Source: Lenzites betulinus (Eukaryota; Basidiomycota; Agaricomycetes; Polyporales; Polyporaceae). From it: a stretch of 64,000 bases of DNA. The translations under genes and the position numbers were made by a program. The stretch spans positions 62,001 through 126,000 of the forward strand of contig JABYQU010000027.1 in the NCBI GenBank assembly GCA_022264855.1, written 5' to 3'. How positions within the stretch are numbered: position 1 is the first letter of the stretch; the number at the start of each line of letters is the position of its first letter. The notes below the pieces were generated by a model. The model worked only from the letters and a program-made list of their open reading frames with translations. It was not told the DNA's origin and did not search any database. Shown here piece by piece: positions 19,336 through 31,039 of this stretch.

Positions 19336-21009
19336 ATGACGTCCGCCTACGTATCTCGGCCCCGTCTCAGCCACGATATCCTGCTCTATCTGTTCGAACA
19401 TATGCAGGACCAAGCGGACATGGTATTGCTAATGGGTACCTGCAGGACCCTTCGGAGGGCGGGGGTCACACATCTGCTCGCGCGCGGAGTGGTGGTCCGC
19501 ACGCCGTCCGCGCTGCGCTCGTTCTGCACATTCATGCTCAGCGACATTGTTACCCGCGCACCGCTTCTTCGGCAACTATCTATAAAGATACCGGACGAAC
19601 TCTTCGGCCCATACACGTACTATGAAGGCGGTATCTTCGCGAACCACGTCGAATCTGAACAGGAGCATGGCGCGGAGCTCAATTCTGGGCACGGGCGTGA
19701 TTCCCTCCTGACATGGGATCTGGCGGACATGCTCGCTCGAGTCCTGCAGAAGACGGAGAATATCGAGGACCTCAGCGTCTATGCTTGCGCCAACCTCCTC
19801 TGCCTCAACAAAGACATGTCCATCTCCAGCGCCCTCATCCATTTCAAGCATCTCCGGCGTGTTCGCATGGAGCGCATATGGGGTCCCGCAGCGGAGTTTC
19901 TGGAGGGGGCGTGCTCGTCGCTGGTGGAGCTTGACCTCGATGGCTCTTCTTCGGACACATATGCGGATAATGTCCTCGCGGTGTTGGAAATACACTTTGA
20001 AACCCTCGAAAAGCTCATCCTGCTTTGTGGAGAACTGAAAGAAGTTGAATACCTGCCGGGCATGGGAATCTACGTGGAATTCCCCAAGCTCCGTGCGCTT
20101 GCTCTCCGCAACTATCAAGGCGTCGGCAGCGCCATCGTCACCATGCTCAGCAAGTCGTTCCCAGCCCTTCGCCATTTCGAACTCTTCGACAACTGGGAAC
20201 TGGACCCAAAACAAACGCGTGCGGACGCTCCGCCTGACGTGTTCCCGTGGGGGGTTCTCGACCGTGTGTGCGGTGATGTGGATTCACTCTACGGCCTCGG
20301 TGGCACTCTGTGCGCGAAGATCCTCGAGGTGTACCGCGTCAACCGCTCCGATGCGGGCCAGTTCGAATGGCTGCATGCGGTGATCTCGGACATCAAGCCG
20401 ACGCACTTGGTTCTGCACATCGGCCTCGACCCTGGGTTTTCTGCCATCGACATCTCCAACCTTCTCCCGCTTGGGTACACGAATGTCACACACCTGGTGT
20501 TGAACCTGACGATAGCCTCGTTCATGGAGGGGAGCGCATATGAATTCTTGGTGGGTAGCCGTCTCAGCTGCGTATATCTTTGCCGCCAAGGACTGATCCC
20601 AGACGCCTAGTTTGCCCTCGCAGCGCTGCTGCATGCTCACCCTGTGCCGTTCGTCATCCTTCGCTTCATAGAGCGCGAGGTACTCGTTTGGGAACGGACC
20701 TACATCGACGACTCGAATCCTGAGGATGAAGATGAGCGACCACCGCCGAGGCAGACCGAGATCGTTGAGGGGATGAAAACCGCGCGCTTCGAGGAGACAG
20801 TGCTCCCGTACCTTTTTAAGGCTTCCCCAGCCCTCACTCATGTTGGGCTGGAGATCGAGGGCCACAGCTGCGCTCATTGGACGCTGCAGGGCGGAGATGA
20901 CGGTCTTGTGACAGAACTGCTCAACGAGGCGACGGGTCGTGCGGTTGTACATGCGGCGGGGCTTGGGTTGAGAGATGGCTTGATCGAGTGTTTATGGAGT
21001 GGCTCATGA
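19336..21009 (+). CDS. F-box-like protein A', 537 aa
   Basis: Exons 19336-20550 and 20611-21009. The 60-nt intron (GTGGGT...GCCTAG) supplies the only stop in the frame as its own last three bases, so splicing is required for the C-terminal 132 residues. Residues ~8-50 form the F-box-like segment (RPRLSHDILLYLFEHMQ...TCRTLRR). The middle is Leu-rich and repeat-like, probably LRR, and the C-terminus ends with a WTLQGG block also seen as WTLH in the relatives. An in-frame upstream ATG at 19162 exists, but the paralogue at the window start has a stop in that stretch, so 19336 was chosen. The presumed role is an SCF substrate receptor. Confidence 0.8.
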
Positions 21010-21715
21010 AGAGGCTTTGTTTGGATGGATGACTCTGGATGTTTGTACCATGCGTTTTCTTCGCAGTGAAACGCCCGGATATACTATGCAGCACTGGTGC
21101 AAGACAATGTCCCTTCCCGAGATTATACTCGATGGAGGTGATTCAAGGAGTAGGGCAAGAAATATGGGTGCCATAGGGAGCGTAGTCATGCGGACCAGGT
21201 CACGATCCGAGCTTGAGGGCGAAATGAAAGCATTCTGAATAGCCCGAACGACGATGTTGTCGCAAACTTACAAACTCGCGGACAAGCTCCAATGCCGCTT
21301 TCTGACAAGGCAGTGTCAGCGCGCCGCATGAGCCCTTACCGTGTACAGAGGCGATAGGAGCAGTGAAAGACGATACAAGCTAAGAGCTGCCGTTGTGCGG
21401 CGGTGCTGCTCAAGTGCGAGACGTCGTGAGTGCAACCCGACGTTCCTAAAACTGCTCGTCTCATTCGACGTTTTGCCATTCAAGTTATCGAAGATGCTCG
21501 ACTGTGGTGCTTGCATTCCTTCACTGCCGGTATGATTCTCAGCTGAATAGGACCGTTGGAAAACCGCTTAAACAGTAACTTTGTTTCGTGTCATAGCTGT
21601 GCAGTTGGTCCGTTCGCGAGTGCCCTCGCGCGCGTATGTGGGATGACTTCCAACAATGGGACTCCATATGTCAGTCGTCACGTTATAGCTACGCACATGG
21701 GTTAGTTTAGGGGTT
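21010..21715. other. Intergenic, convergent
   Basis: 3' flanks of F-box A' and the first S33 hydrolase. Only short frames without features were seen. Confidence 0.4.
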
Positions 21716-24178
21716 CTAAACACCCATGACTTTCAGGATAGCGGCGGTGTTCACGCCCGGGAAGATCTCGAAGTCTGCATCCACTTCGCAGATAGTCTCG
21801 TTGTCTTCGGGAAGCTACGGCGCACATGTTAGCCCGTAGGAGGACGGACGAAAAAGCGGGGACGTACAGTGTTGTTCGTCATGTATGCGAACATGACTTG
21901 GTTGAGGCACTGAGACGGCTCGGCGGTTGATGTGTGCTAGCAAGTGATGAATCACGATGTTCGGGTCAGCGCACACGTTCGAAGGAGTTCCCCAGCCCGA
22001 TGACAGGACGTACCCCGAAACCATGCTGCTGGACAAGTCTTGCGCTGTTGCCTAGAAGGTCCACAACAGCCTTGGCTCCGGCGAGAGGCGTCACTGGATC
22101 GAGCTACATAGTGCCTGTCAGTCAAAGGTCCAGAGGACGCGGACGCAAGGGCGCAGGTCGTTAGGGGCACATACCGTATTGCTGACAACCATGATCGGGT
22201 TCGCGAGCGTCTTGTTGAACGGGCCTTGGTATCTCTCTACAGCACGGACCGGCCAGAACGGGCAGGCATAGAACGAAGCGGGCCATGCAGAGCTGACTAT
22301 ATGAGCGCGAGATGAAGGTGTGGTTCAGTATGAGGCTTTTGTAAGATCCGTTGGGAATACTCACACATCTTGGAAACGTTGTGCGAAGAGGAGATGATCT
22401 CCTCAAAGACTTCGGACATGTGCGTCCCGCGCTGATCGACGCTGTCCCCGCACAAGATAGCCACAGAAGTATACGATCGCGTCTGATTCTGTTCATTCAA
22501 CGTGCTGTCGCGACGTAAGCTGTGGAATCCATACAGTTGAAAGCATGAGCCACTGAGGATTGAACTTCGCAACGATGTTACGTACCTGCGAGTGAATGCC
22601 TGTGGGGTGTGCGAGACGCGCCGAGATAACGCGCTCGACTCTCCCTGTACCCCTGCGACGAGCTGGGGCCATGTCGTGTTCGCAAAGCTTGCGTCACCTC
22701 CCGGCTCGTACATCAAAGATAGAAGCGCGACTAAAAAGCACAGTATTAGAACCGCACCGCACTTTTATGAGCCAGATTGACCCGTGGGATAGAACACTTA
22801 CGACGAATGGTCGCCGACGTCACCGGGACGGATGCATTCTTCTGCGCAGCGGCGTGCGCCTGCACAATAAGGGCTTGAACGACTGCGTCGAGGTCAGCTG
22901 CGGTCTGGTTCTCCGACGTGGCGATCGGACAGTTCTCGGGGCCAGCGAGTGCACAGCCGGTAAGGAAGGCCGTGTACACCTTATCCGTGTCCGCGAGATA
23001 ATGCTTTGCCCACACCTAATGAATAGCGAGATAAGTACGGGCAGGCGGGTACGGGGAAGGCGGAAGGGGTATATCAAGGGGTGCTATCGACATACCGTTG
23101 AGCTTTCCTCGGTAGCCATGAGGGTCGGATTGAGCACGCCGTCTATGATGATCTTTCCAACGCGCTACAAAAGGCATTAGCCAAGAAGAAAGAGACATAC
23201 GCGATGGCATACCTTCGGGAACACTGGCGGTAGACACGAATTGAGCCCCGTGCCACAAGACTGAGTGTAAACACGTACTGTTGACAAGCCACGAGCCCAA
23301 AAGAGAGCTATACGAGAAGCCAACGAAATTGACAGCGCTTCCTGGGCCATCAAGTGCGTCCGCCATAGAAACGATATCCCGTGCCGTCGCGGCTGTCCCC
23401 ACGTACTTGAGATACTTGCCGCTCGGGTGGCGAAGGCAGCGCCGCGCGAGTTCCGCGTACTTCCGTTGCATGGTCGGGGCCTGTGCGAGGAGTGTCTGAA
23501 TCTCCGCGGGGTCCGTAAAATTACCGGTCTCCTCTATGCCATTGAGCTCAATAGTCCCGTTCCAGAAGGTGTTGTATTCGTCGGGGCTGTCGAAGCAGTA
23601 TATTTCTCCAGGGCTGCACGATGGCGGTGGGTCAGTAAGATACATGCGCGTGGACATGGCGGAGGATTACTCACATGGTGTGCGTGCCTACACCGCGCGG
23701 GTCCCACCCGACAATGTCGTAGAGCCCGCCCGTAAGGCTGGCAATAAGATCCCCGGATTCATTGAGCTGTTCAATCCCGGAGCCTCCTGGTCCGCCTGCA
23801 AATGAGAGTTCAGTGATCGCATACATTGAGCGATGATGTGCGTACACACCTGGAAGTAAGAATACGGTGCCACGTCGTTCGCCAGTGGCGTTGAGCCTCG
23901 CAAACGCGATGTTGGCTTTACCCGCGAACCGGTTATGGTAGTCGAGGGGGACTTCGAGGGAGCCGCAAATTATGGCAGGATTCGTGATCACAGATGAATC
24001 ACAAGTCCCCCATTGTACTGTGGAGGAATTCCCCTGGTGCTACGGAATGTCGTTAATATTTTCTTCATGGAAATCAATGTTTGCAACATACCTTGGAGAT
24101 CGCATTGTTCTCTGTCGCAAGGACGACGCCAAGGAGGGGGGACGTGGCGAGAAACGTCAGCGTACGCAGAGAAATCAT
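21716..24178 (-). CDS. Secreted alpha/beta hydrolase, S33/TAP type, copy 1, 568 aa
   Basis: Thirteen exons: 24178-24092, 24039-23850, 23795-23675, 23613-23279, 23223-23213 (11 nt), 23164-23096, 23015-22802, 22730-22586, 22519-22365, 22296-22175, 22103-22014, 21936-21868, 21814-21716. The start encodes a signal peptide (MISLRTLTFLATSPLLGVVLA). The order fits tripeptidyl-aminopeptidase-like hydrolases: DYHN...GTVFLLPGGPGGSG (oxyanion region), nucleophile elbow GFSYS with Ser233, a long lid, then the TAP C-terminal block with SNTLDPVTPL (Asp) and QQHGFGHTS (His). The elbow ends in Ser where the rule is GxSxG, although the nucleophile itself is present. Likely an extracellular peptidase or esterase. 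Its paralogue lies head-to-head at 26085-28515. Confidence 0.88.
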
Positions 24179-26084
24179 TCTGAAGGATGCGCTGATGTGC
24201 TGAGAGAGCGGCCAAACTGCACTCCTCTTTATACACTCTCAGTGGTAGAACTGCGGGACCCGCTCACAAAGCATGAATTAAACTGTGATCGGAGGGCACT
24301 GACGTCTGCGTTACTGGAGAAAAGATATTTCGACGCCACGCAGTCTGCTACGTTCTTGGCACGGTCAACTTGCTGTGCGAACGACATGCATGTAGGCGCA
24401 AGAACCCAATGGTCCAGTGAGAGTTGTTTGTGAACATGTGTACGCCAACTGCGCAACACCACTGGCACCCGCAGTCCTTGTCACAAGGCACTGATGGACA
24501 GTGTATGACGGACTACGCGATGAGTAACGAACGTGGGCTGCGCAAACGAGAACCTCGCCAGTACGACAGGCTGCTCACTGGATAGGCCATAAGAATATTG
24601 CTGAGGCTCACCCCTTTCACCATGTGTCTAGATTTTAGCCTGAGGTGTCTCGGGGCGAGACAGTATTGCAGGACACATCGCCATTACGTGACCCTGGCTT
24701 GCGAAGGAAATGGTGCGGGTGAACGTTTGAGGCTTTGGCTACTCTGATCCTACATGCATGATGTGAAGCTTGCAGTCGACGTGAATACTGATCTGAATTA
24801 ACGTCGCGCAGCGCGGGTGACTCTGAGTGAGACGCACTCGGCGATCATCCGCAGTGGTCCAGTCATTGACATGTGGTGCAGCTGGTCGCCTTCCGCAGAG
24901 TGTTGTACCCAGACTTCCATAACCACGTCAACTCACGTTTGTCGTGCTGCGTGAGTGTCGAGAGAGTGGTGGAAGAGGAGGTAGAACCGTGGGAAAATAC
25001 ATGTACAACTTGGCGATTACTTGGCGGGACTTGCAATTGGTTCAAATTGATGACGACGGTACTCAACTACTCTTCCTTAGATCGCGGACATACCAATGCG
25101 CAAACACAGGCAGGACTCACGCGGCCTAGACTCGTACACTCGCTTCTGCGTATACGCTAACATTGAAATGCGACGTCTGGTGGTTCAGCCTCATTCGTTT
25201 CCCGTATCACAAAGTACGTTGTCCAATGTCCATTGCTAACCAGTTTCTTGCTTCGTATTCTGTTGAATGTGCAGGCTTGCCGATACCTTCAAGTGCACTT
25301 ACGAGGGCTTTAGGTATTCCCTAATTGCCGTGCATTGCTTGTTACCAAGGGCACTGCTTGACATAATCCTGATATACGCTCCACCGCAACTCAGCCTACG
25401 TAGATCATTTCGCACAAAAAGCATAGTACACATGTTCAAGGCGCGGTGGAGAGCACTATGCAGCTCCTGAGCTTGCTAATGCGGTAAGCTCACCAGTAAC
25501 GATACCTCCGTCATTTACTTAACATCTGTAAGCTAGGATAATCTGCCGTGCAGTCCTTGGGTGCCGCCGTTCACCGCGACACGAAGCGCAGCTTGGAGCC
25601 CATCAATCGTGTTTAATGATCGGCCTTCAGCCGCCGTGTATCATAGCCAGATCCGACAGTCACAGTCATTCACGACGGGTACGTGCGCACGAACATCGGC
25701 TTCCGTCCTACACGCAGGCGGCAGCGTCGAGGCCAACGGGATCTGAATAATTGCGGGCAAAGACAGCTAAGTACTGTACTTATCTTGCTCACCTCGAGAT
25801 CTGTAAACAAGCCTTCACCTCATAACTATCGTTACACTGCAGCATAGCAGCCAGGCCACCATACGCAGTAGACCGGAGTTAGCAGGCCCAGATCTGCATG
25901 TAATGTATCACCGTTCAGCGCCAGCAGCCAATTCAGCAACGAGCGTTAATTCCGAACGCCTGTTGACCGCCCAACGAGGCAACGATGGAGTGCGAAGTCG
26001 GGGTAAGCGCTGCCTTGATTTATATAGTATCTAGCTGCACGATGCTTGGAGCCCACTGCGATTACACGCTTCAAGCGGCACACC
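24179..26084. other. 1.9 kb between two head-to-head hydrolase genes
   Basis: Contains the 5' regions of both S33 genes. No TATA box is evident, and I saw no sequence shared between the two promoters. Small frames (for example 25267-25470) have no features. Confidence 0.4.
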
Positions 26085-28515
26085 ATGGCGTCCTCTGCAT
26101 CCCGCTCAATTCTCCCTCTAATATTTCTGACTGGTCTTGTGGGCGCCACTTGTGCGGATAACAATCCTGAGGTTGGTACATCGCCTTTCATATACTTCAC
26201 ATCACTGACTCGTTTTCGAAGGGTGCAGTATCTAATTCTTCGAATATCGTATGGGGGCCTTGCGACCCATCCGTGGTCACGAATCCAGCCTTGAGCTGCA
26301 GTTTCTTCGACGTGCCGCTGGACTACCATGACCTCTCCGTAGGGCGTGCCAAGCTCGCTCTAGCTAAAGTCAATGCGACCCTCGAACGTCGTGGCACGTT
26401 GTTCTTGAACCCCGGTACGAGATTGCGACGTGCTACTCGATTCTAGTCGACATCGTGTTGATACAGCTGTACGGCGCAGGTGGCCCAGGAAACTCTGGTA
26501 TAGCGCAGCTCAACGTCTTGAGTGACTTGCTCGTCAGCCTAACAGGCGGACTCTATGATGTCGTCAGCTGGGACCCGCGCGGCATAGGTGCACTGACTGT
26601 GTAGGAGATCTTTGAAGCTTCATAACCATGCATGCCGCTAAATGCGTGACCCAGCCCCGGCGAAATATTCTGCTTCGACACCGTGGATGAATACAACACT
26701 TTTTGGAACGGGACGATCGAGCTCACCGGCATCGAAGAGACGGGAAACTTCACTGACCCTGTGGATATCGACGCATTGCTAGCTCAGGCACCCGTCATGC
26801 AGGCCAAATACGACGAGCTCGCGCAGCGCTGCCACCGACACCCGAGTGGGAAATATCTGAAGTACGTAGGCTCGGCGGCGGCCGCGCGCGACGTCGTCGC
26901 TATGGCAGACGCACTCGACGGCCCTGGAAGTCCGGTCAACTTTGCCGGGGTCTCGTACGGGACAGTCATAGGCTCATGGCTAGTCAACAGTGAGTGACTC
27001 CCCCACGCTCATGACTCGGACCGCCGTGCTCAGCTGATAATCGCTCGCAGTGTTCCCAGAGGTATGGGAGAACCCCGCCAGTGTTGAGTACTTGCTGATA
27101 TCCCCTGCTTTTGAAGCGCGTTGGACGGGTTCTCCTCGACGGTGTCGTCGACACGCCTCTTCTAGCAACCGAGGAAACACCGACTGTAAGATGACATCCC
27201 TCCGTCATGTATGGAATGCTGACACCACACCGGCCTCGCAGATATGGGCGCGCCATGAGTTGGCTGACTCGGACAAGGTCTACGGGGCGTTCCTTACCGG
27301 CTGCGCGCTCTCCGGACCAGAGGGCTGTCCGATCGCCACTGCCGGCAACCAGACCGCAGCAGACATCGACGCAGTCGTACAGGCGCTCATCGTGCAGGCG
27401 CACGACGTCGCACGGAAGAATCCATCTGTTCCGGTGACGTCGGCGGACATTCGTCGTAAGTCACGCGATTATCTGTTTCTGCTGACGCAGTGAGTTGATA
27501 TAGGGCCGTATGACGCGTTGCAGAGGTGCTTCAACAAGTGATCACCGCCCCCTCCCAGTTTGCGAGCTTTGCGAACACAACATGGCCTCAGTTCGTCGCG
27601 GGAGTGCAGGCCGAGTCGAATGACTTGTCGACGGCGAACGTATCGCGCCGCCAGTGCGTACCTTGATATCCTGCTACTTGGTTGGATACCCAGATGCTGA
27701 TTCCTACCATTATGCAGCGCACGCCGGGCCAGCACTGGCCAGCAAAACCCGACGCGGTCATACTCGGACGTGGCGATCCTTTGCGGAGACAGCATCGACC
27801 CGCGCGGCACGCATATGTCCGACGTCTTCCAGGAAGTCATTTCTGCATCTCATAACCAGTCCAGAATGTGTGCGTAGTTTTCCCGAATCTGTTCGCCCCG
27901 TGCGAACTTACTGATATCTGGCCACGCCGTTGGGAGACAGTCAGCTCGGTCTGGCCCGCGTTGTACTACTCATGTCCGTTTTGGCCCGTTCGTGCTGTGG
28001 AGCGATACCAGGGGCCATTCAATAAGACACTTGCCAACAAGGTGATGGTCGTCAGCAATACGGTACGTCGTTGATCATTCTGCTTTGGAGATATTTTTAG
28101 TCACTTATGCTATGTATCAGTTCGATCCTGCGACGCCCCTTTCTGGAGCTAAGGATGTCGCCTCTCTCCTGGGGGAAAGTGCGACGCTTGTGCAGCAGAA
28201 TGCATTCGGGGTAAGCTTTTCAACTTGGACAGCTAAGAATTGGTGATCAGTGCGTGCTGACGTCGCTGCACCGCCGTTTCAGCATACATCAGTCGCCGCG
28301 CCGTCTCAATGCCTAAACGGGCTGATGTTTATGTACTTCACAAACAACACTGTGAGCTTTTTCCCCTACCGTATAGCCCCTTCTACCAGTGCTCACTTCT
28401 TTCTGCGCGCATGTAGCTGCCGGAGAATAATCAGACGATCTGCGAGGTTGACGGGGACTTTGAACTATTCCCCAGCGTGAACACTGAGGCAATACTTGCC
28501 GCAATGGATACCTGA
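26085..28515 (+). CDS. Secreted alpha/beta hydrolase, S33/TAP type, copy 2, 563 aa
   Basis: Exons 26085-26171, 26222-26414, 26480-26600, 26655-26989, 27051-27061 (11 nt), 27117-27185, 27242-27455, 27524-27653, 27718-27869, 27941-28062, 28121-28210, 28283-28351, 28417-28515. Ten of 13 exon lengths equal those of copy 1, and all intron phases agree. Exon 1 encodes a signal peptide (ASRSILPLIFLTGLVGATCA). The nucleophile elbow is canonical: GVSYG with Ser234. The catalytic Asp lies in FDPATPL and the His in NAFGHTS. Many unspliced frames are interrupted, which can make the gene look broken, but all splice sites and phases are intact. A spare last exon follows at 28575. Presumed secreted peptidase or esterase. 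Confidence 0.87.
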
Positions 28516-28574
28516 ACTGACTCGGTAGTGGCGGGTGATATGCATGATTATACACGCATATCCTCGGGATCCAG

Positions 28575-28661
28575 CTCCCGGATGACAACGACACAAAATG
28601 TGCGGTCGATCCCGCCTTCGATATATTCGATGGGGTGAACACGTTGGCTACGAACCAGTGA
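28575..28661 (+). other. Tandem spare copy of the last exon of the upstream hydrolase
   Basis: After a CAG acceptor, LPDDNDTKCAV then FDIF-GVNT and a stop align with the authentic last exon (LPENNQTICEV, FELF-SVNT) and with that of copy 1. It begins in the phase needed to join the GTGAGC donor of exon 12. It is either a relic of exon duplication or an alternative 3'-terminal exon that would change the last ~30 residues. Confidence 0.7.
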
Positions 28662-31039
28662 CAGATGCTGGGCCATGGGAAGCCCCGGTGCATTGTAGTT
28701 GTGCAACTACCTAAGTCGCTGTTAGTGATTGCATACATCATATGCAGTCATAGGGGTGGATTTAGTGGTTACAGATCGAGTGTCAATGTTTACCGTTCAA
28801 CGCCGCGGAGGCCGTAGTAAGTTGTAATCCGCTAGCTGGCGATCATTATGTAAGCGCCCGACGCCGTATGTCGCCGTGTTTCGCCGACACGTTCGTCCAG
28901 ACACAATATCGATATCCCGACGTCCGGATCGTACACAAAAAGAGCCTGAAAATGGTGTAAGTTTTTTCATTCGTTCAAAGCGGGTGTGTCGCTCATTGGC
29001 CACAATGCGCAGAGCGGCACGATTTCTAGCCTGGGAGAGGCGTCGTCCAGCGCTCAGCACCGTCTCAGCGATCACCATTCAATATCCACTGGTGGGTATC
29101 TGGCTCCGCCAACAATCAGACGCGTTACTGGAAGGTGCAATAATACACCTGAGCTTGATGAAAAAAAGACTCAGCCATCCGCTGTTGTCGCTAGCTCTTC
29201 TTAAGCACCCAAGTTGAATTTTCCTAGCTCAAGCGGCCTTTTCCGAGTTCCAACCTCAAGTTTAAATCGCTAGTGCGTTCTCCTTCTATTTATCAATCTA
29301 ATCAATGTTTTTCTCTCTGTTTGAAGGTACTAAGCTTGTTCTGCGTTTACTGCGAAATGGAAACGAAAACTGCATCCTCTGGCTTCGGCGACAATCGCAT
29401 TCGCATGTCCAAGCTCATCCTGCTGCACATCATTCCTCGCCGGAGAAAGGATGTGCAACAGGACTCCAAAAGGCACGGGCAGACCTTCGCCCTTTGCGGC
29501 CAGCGGGTCATGCATGATACTTGTAACCGTACCGTCAGTAGCCGGCAGCAGATGCCGAGATTGTACCTGCACCTCGTTCAGGTATTTGCATATCCCAAAG
29601 GCCGCGCCCTCGGAATTCTTCAGCTCCATTTTTATACACGTCAGGGCCACCCGTCCCTAGAGGGACGGGTGGAATCGGCCAGAGCCCTCTTCGGCGTGTG
29701 TATGGGCGCTGATAGAACGGTGCTTGCTTTGGCATGTGAGCCCGTTAGATATGTGACCGTTCTCCTACCCCAGTCCTCTCACTGCTTGCAGTTTGAGGGC
29801 TTGGGTGGGATACTGGCGGATTGGGGGCAGACAGTTACCCAGGAGATATTCAATCGGAACCCGTAAGAGTCGTCTCCCGCGTAGCGTTTGGAGTTATGTT
29901 TGCCTAATCTATGATCGGTATCACCAGACCTTCGTACTTCTGGTGCACTCTGATCGTCTGTATACGGTTCCGTATATCGGGATACCCTAAGCATGCTACG
30001 AGCAATGGACGAAACTGGGAAGCAGTAGGGTGCAGAGATTTTCTGAACGATGACTCACCAAGGCTCTCTGCGGACACGCAGGCTCGGACGGCGCGTGGAT
30101 GGCTTTCATTAATTCCGTTTGGTGTTTGGGATATAATCGAGACTGGATAAGAACCCGGATAACCAAAAAGAAATGCTGGAACAGAGTCTGGCGGGCAGAG
30201 ATACAGAGCAGGGTCTTGTCCCGGAGTCTGTTCTCTGTTCCTTTCTGGCGCAGCGAGTCAGGCGCTTCATACTGTCGGACGCTCAACTTTGTAAAAGCGG
30301 AGACCCCGCGATCGTAATTCTGGACCTCTACATCGTACCACGTTCTCGCCCAAGGTCTGATTTTCGTCCTTCCATGTCTCCGGATTTCCGACACACCGAA
30401 TTGATTGTGCAAACCTACGACCTACACGTGCTATGTCTTCACGCTTACCCTGCGCCTGCTGACCCCGAATGCCGCTTCAACACGCCTCAGTATCGCACGG
30501 ATGTTTCAGGAGCTGGTGAGAAGTTGGCATATTGGAACAAATGAAGTGATTCTAATCTGGATATGGCACACAGCTGCATGTCGACGGGCACGGCATGCGT
30601 TGGTAGTCGTAAGTATGTTCATGTCTAGTACTGGCTTTTGCAGACCGGTGGACAACATGCGTCGCTCATTCCGCTCCCATCCAAGATATCCCGAACGCAC
30701 TGCTCTACGCTCTGGCCCCGCCCCCCTCCAATACACCTCCTCGCTTCACTTGAAGCACGAGGTTCGTATATCTCAACGCATGGTCCACTCTACGGTGGAT
30801 ATTGTTCACCGTTGGATATCGCACACTGCGACTCCCGAGCCATGCATGCAAGGTCCTCCAAGCTGCGATATCCCATCATACAGCGGTATATGAGAGAGGT
30901 CCGTCCCCTCCTTGTAGTTAGACATCCGCTCTCCTTCTCTCTCCCAACAGCTCTCGATACCTCGCTAGTGACCACAAGGTATTGCGCTCATTTACATGAT
31001 CCTATACGCCTTCGCTTACCTATCTGACTTGCAGTAAAT
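28662..31039. other. Intergenic, 2.4 kb
   Basis: Only short disconnected frames. A minus-strand frame near 29330-29650 and plus-strand stretches near 30270-30480 and 30640-30750 look faintly protein-like but cannot be joined into a gene. Upstream exons of the following gene could lie near 30640-30900. A perfect palindrome is listed separately. Confidence 0.4.
29647..29672. repeat. Perfect 26-bp palindrome
   Basis: Two 12-bp arms (CCACCCGTCCCT and its exact reverse complement) separated by AG. It could form a hairpin or be a dimeric protein-binding site. No terminator-like T-run follows. Confidence 0.75.

Larger units (their letters stand above)
16440..19755. repeat. Right arm of the inverted segmental duplication
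   Basis: Mirror image of 1-4640: isochorismatase copy 2 (+), an F-box B relic (-), F-box A' (+). The F-box B counterpart is reduced to about 260 bp, and the sequence between it and F-box A' is unrelated to the left arm, so deletion or replacement followed the duplication. The similarity to base 1 of the window ends only because the window ends. Confidence 0.75.

Noticed and set aside
26085..28515. Calling S33 copy 2 a pseudogene because unspliced frames are short and broken
   Set aside because: All 13 exons join in phase with GT-AG sites and keep the catalytic triad.
29330..29650. Minus-strand 106-aa frame
   Set aside because: Compositionally plausible but isolated, and it could not be extended by splicing.
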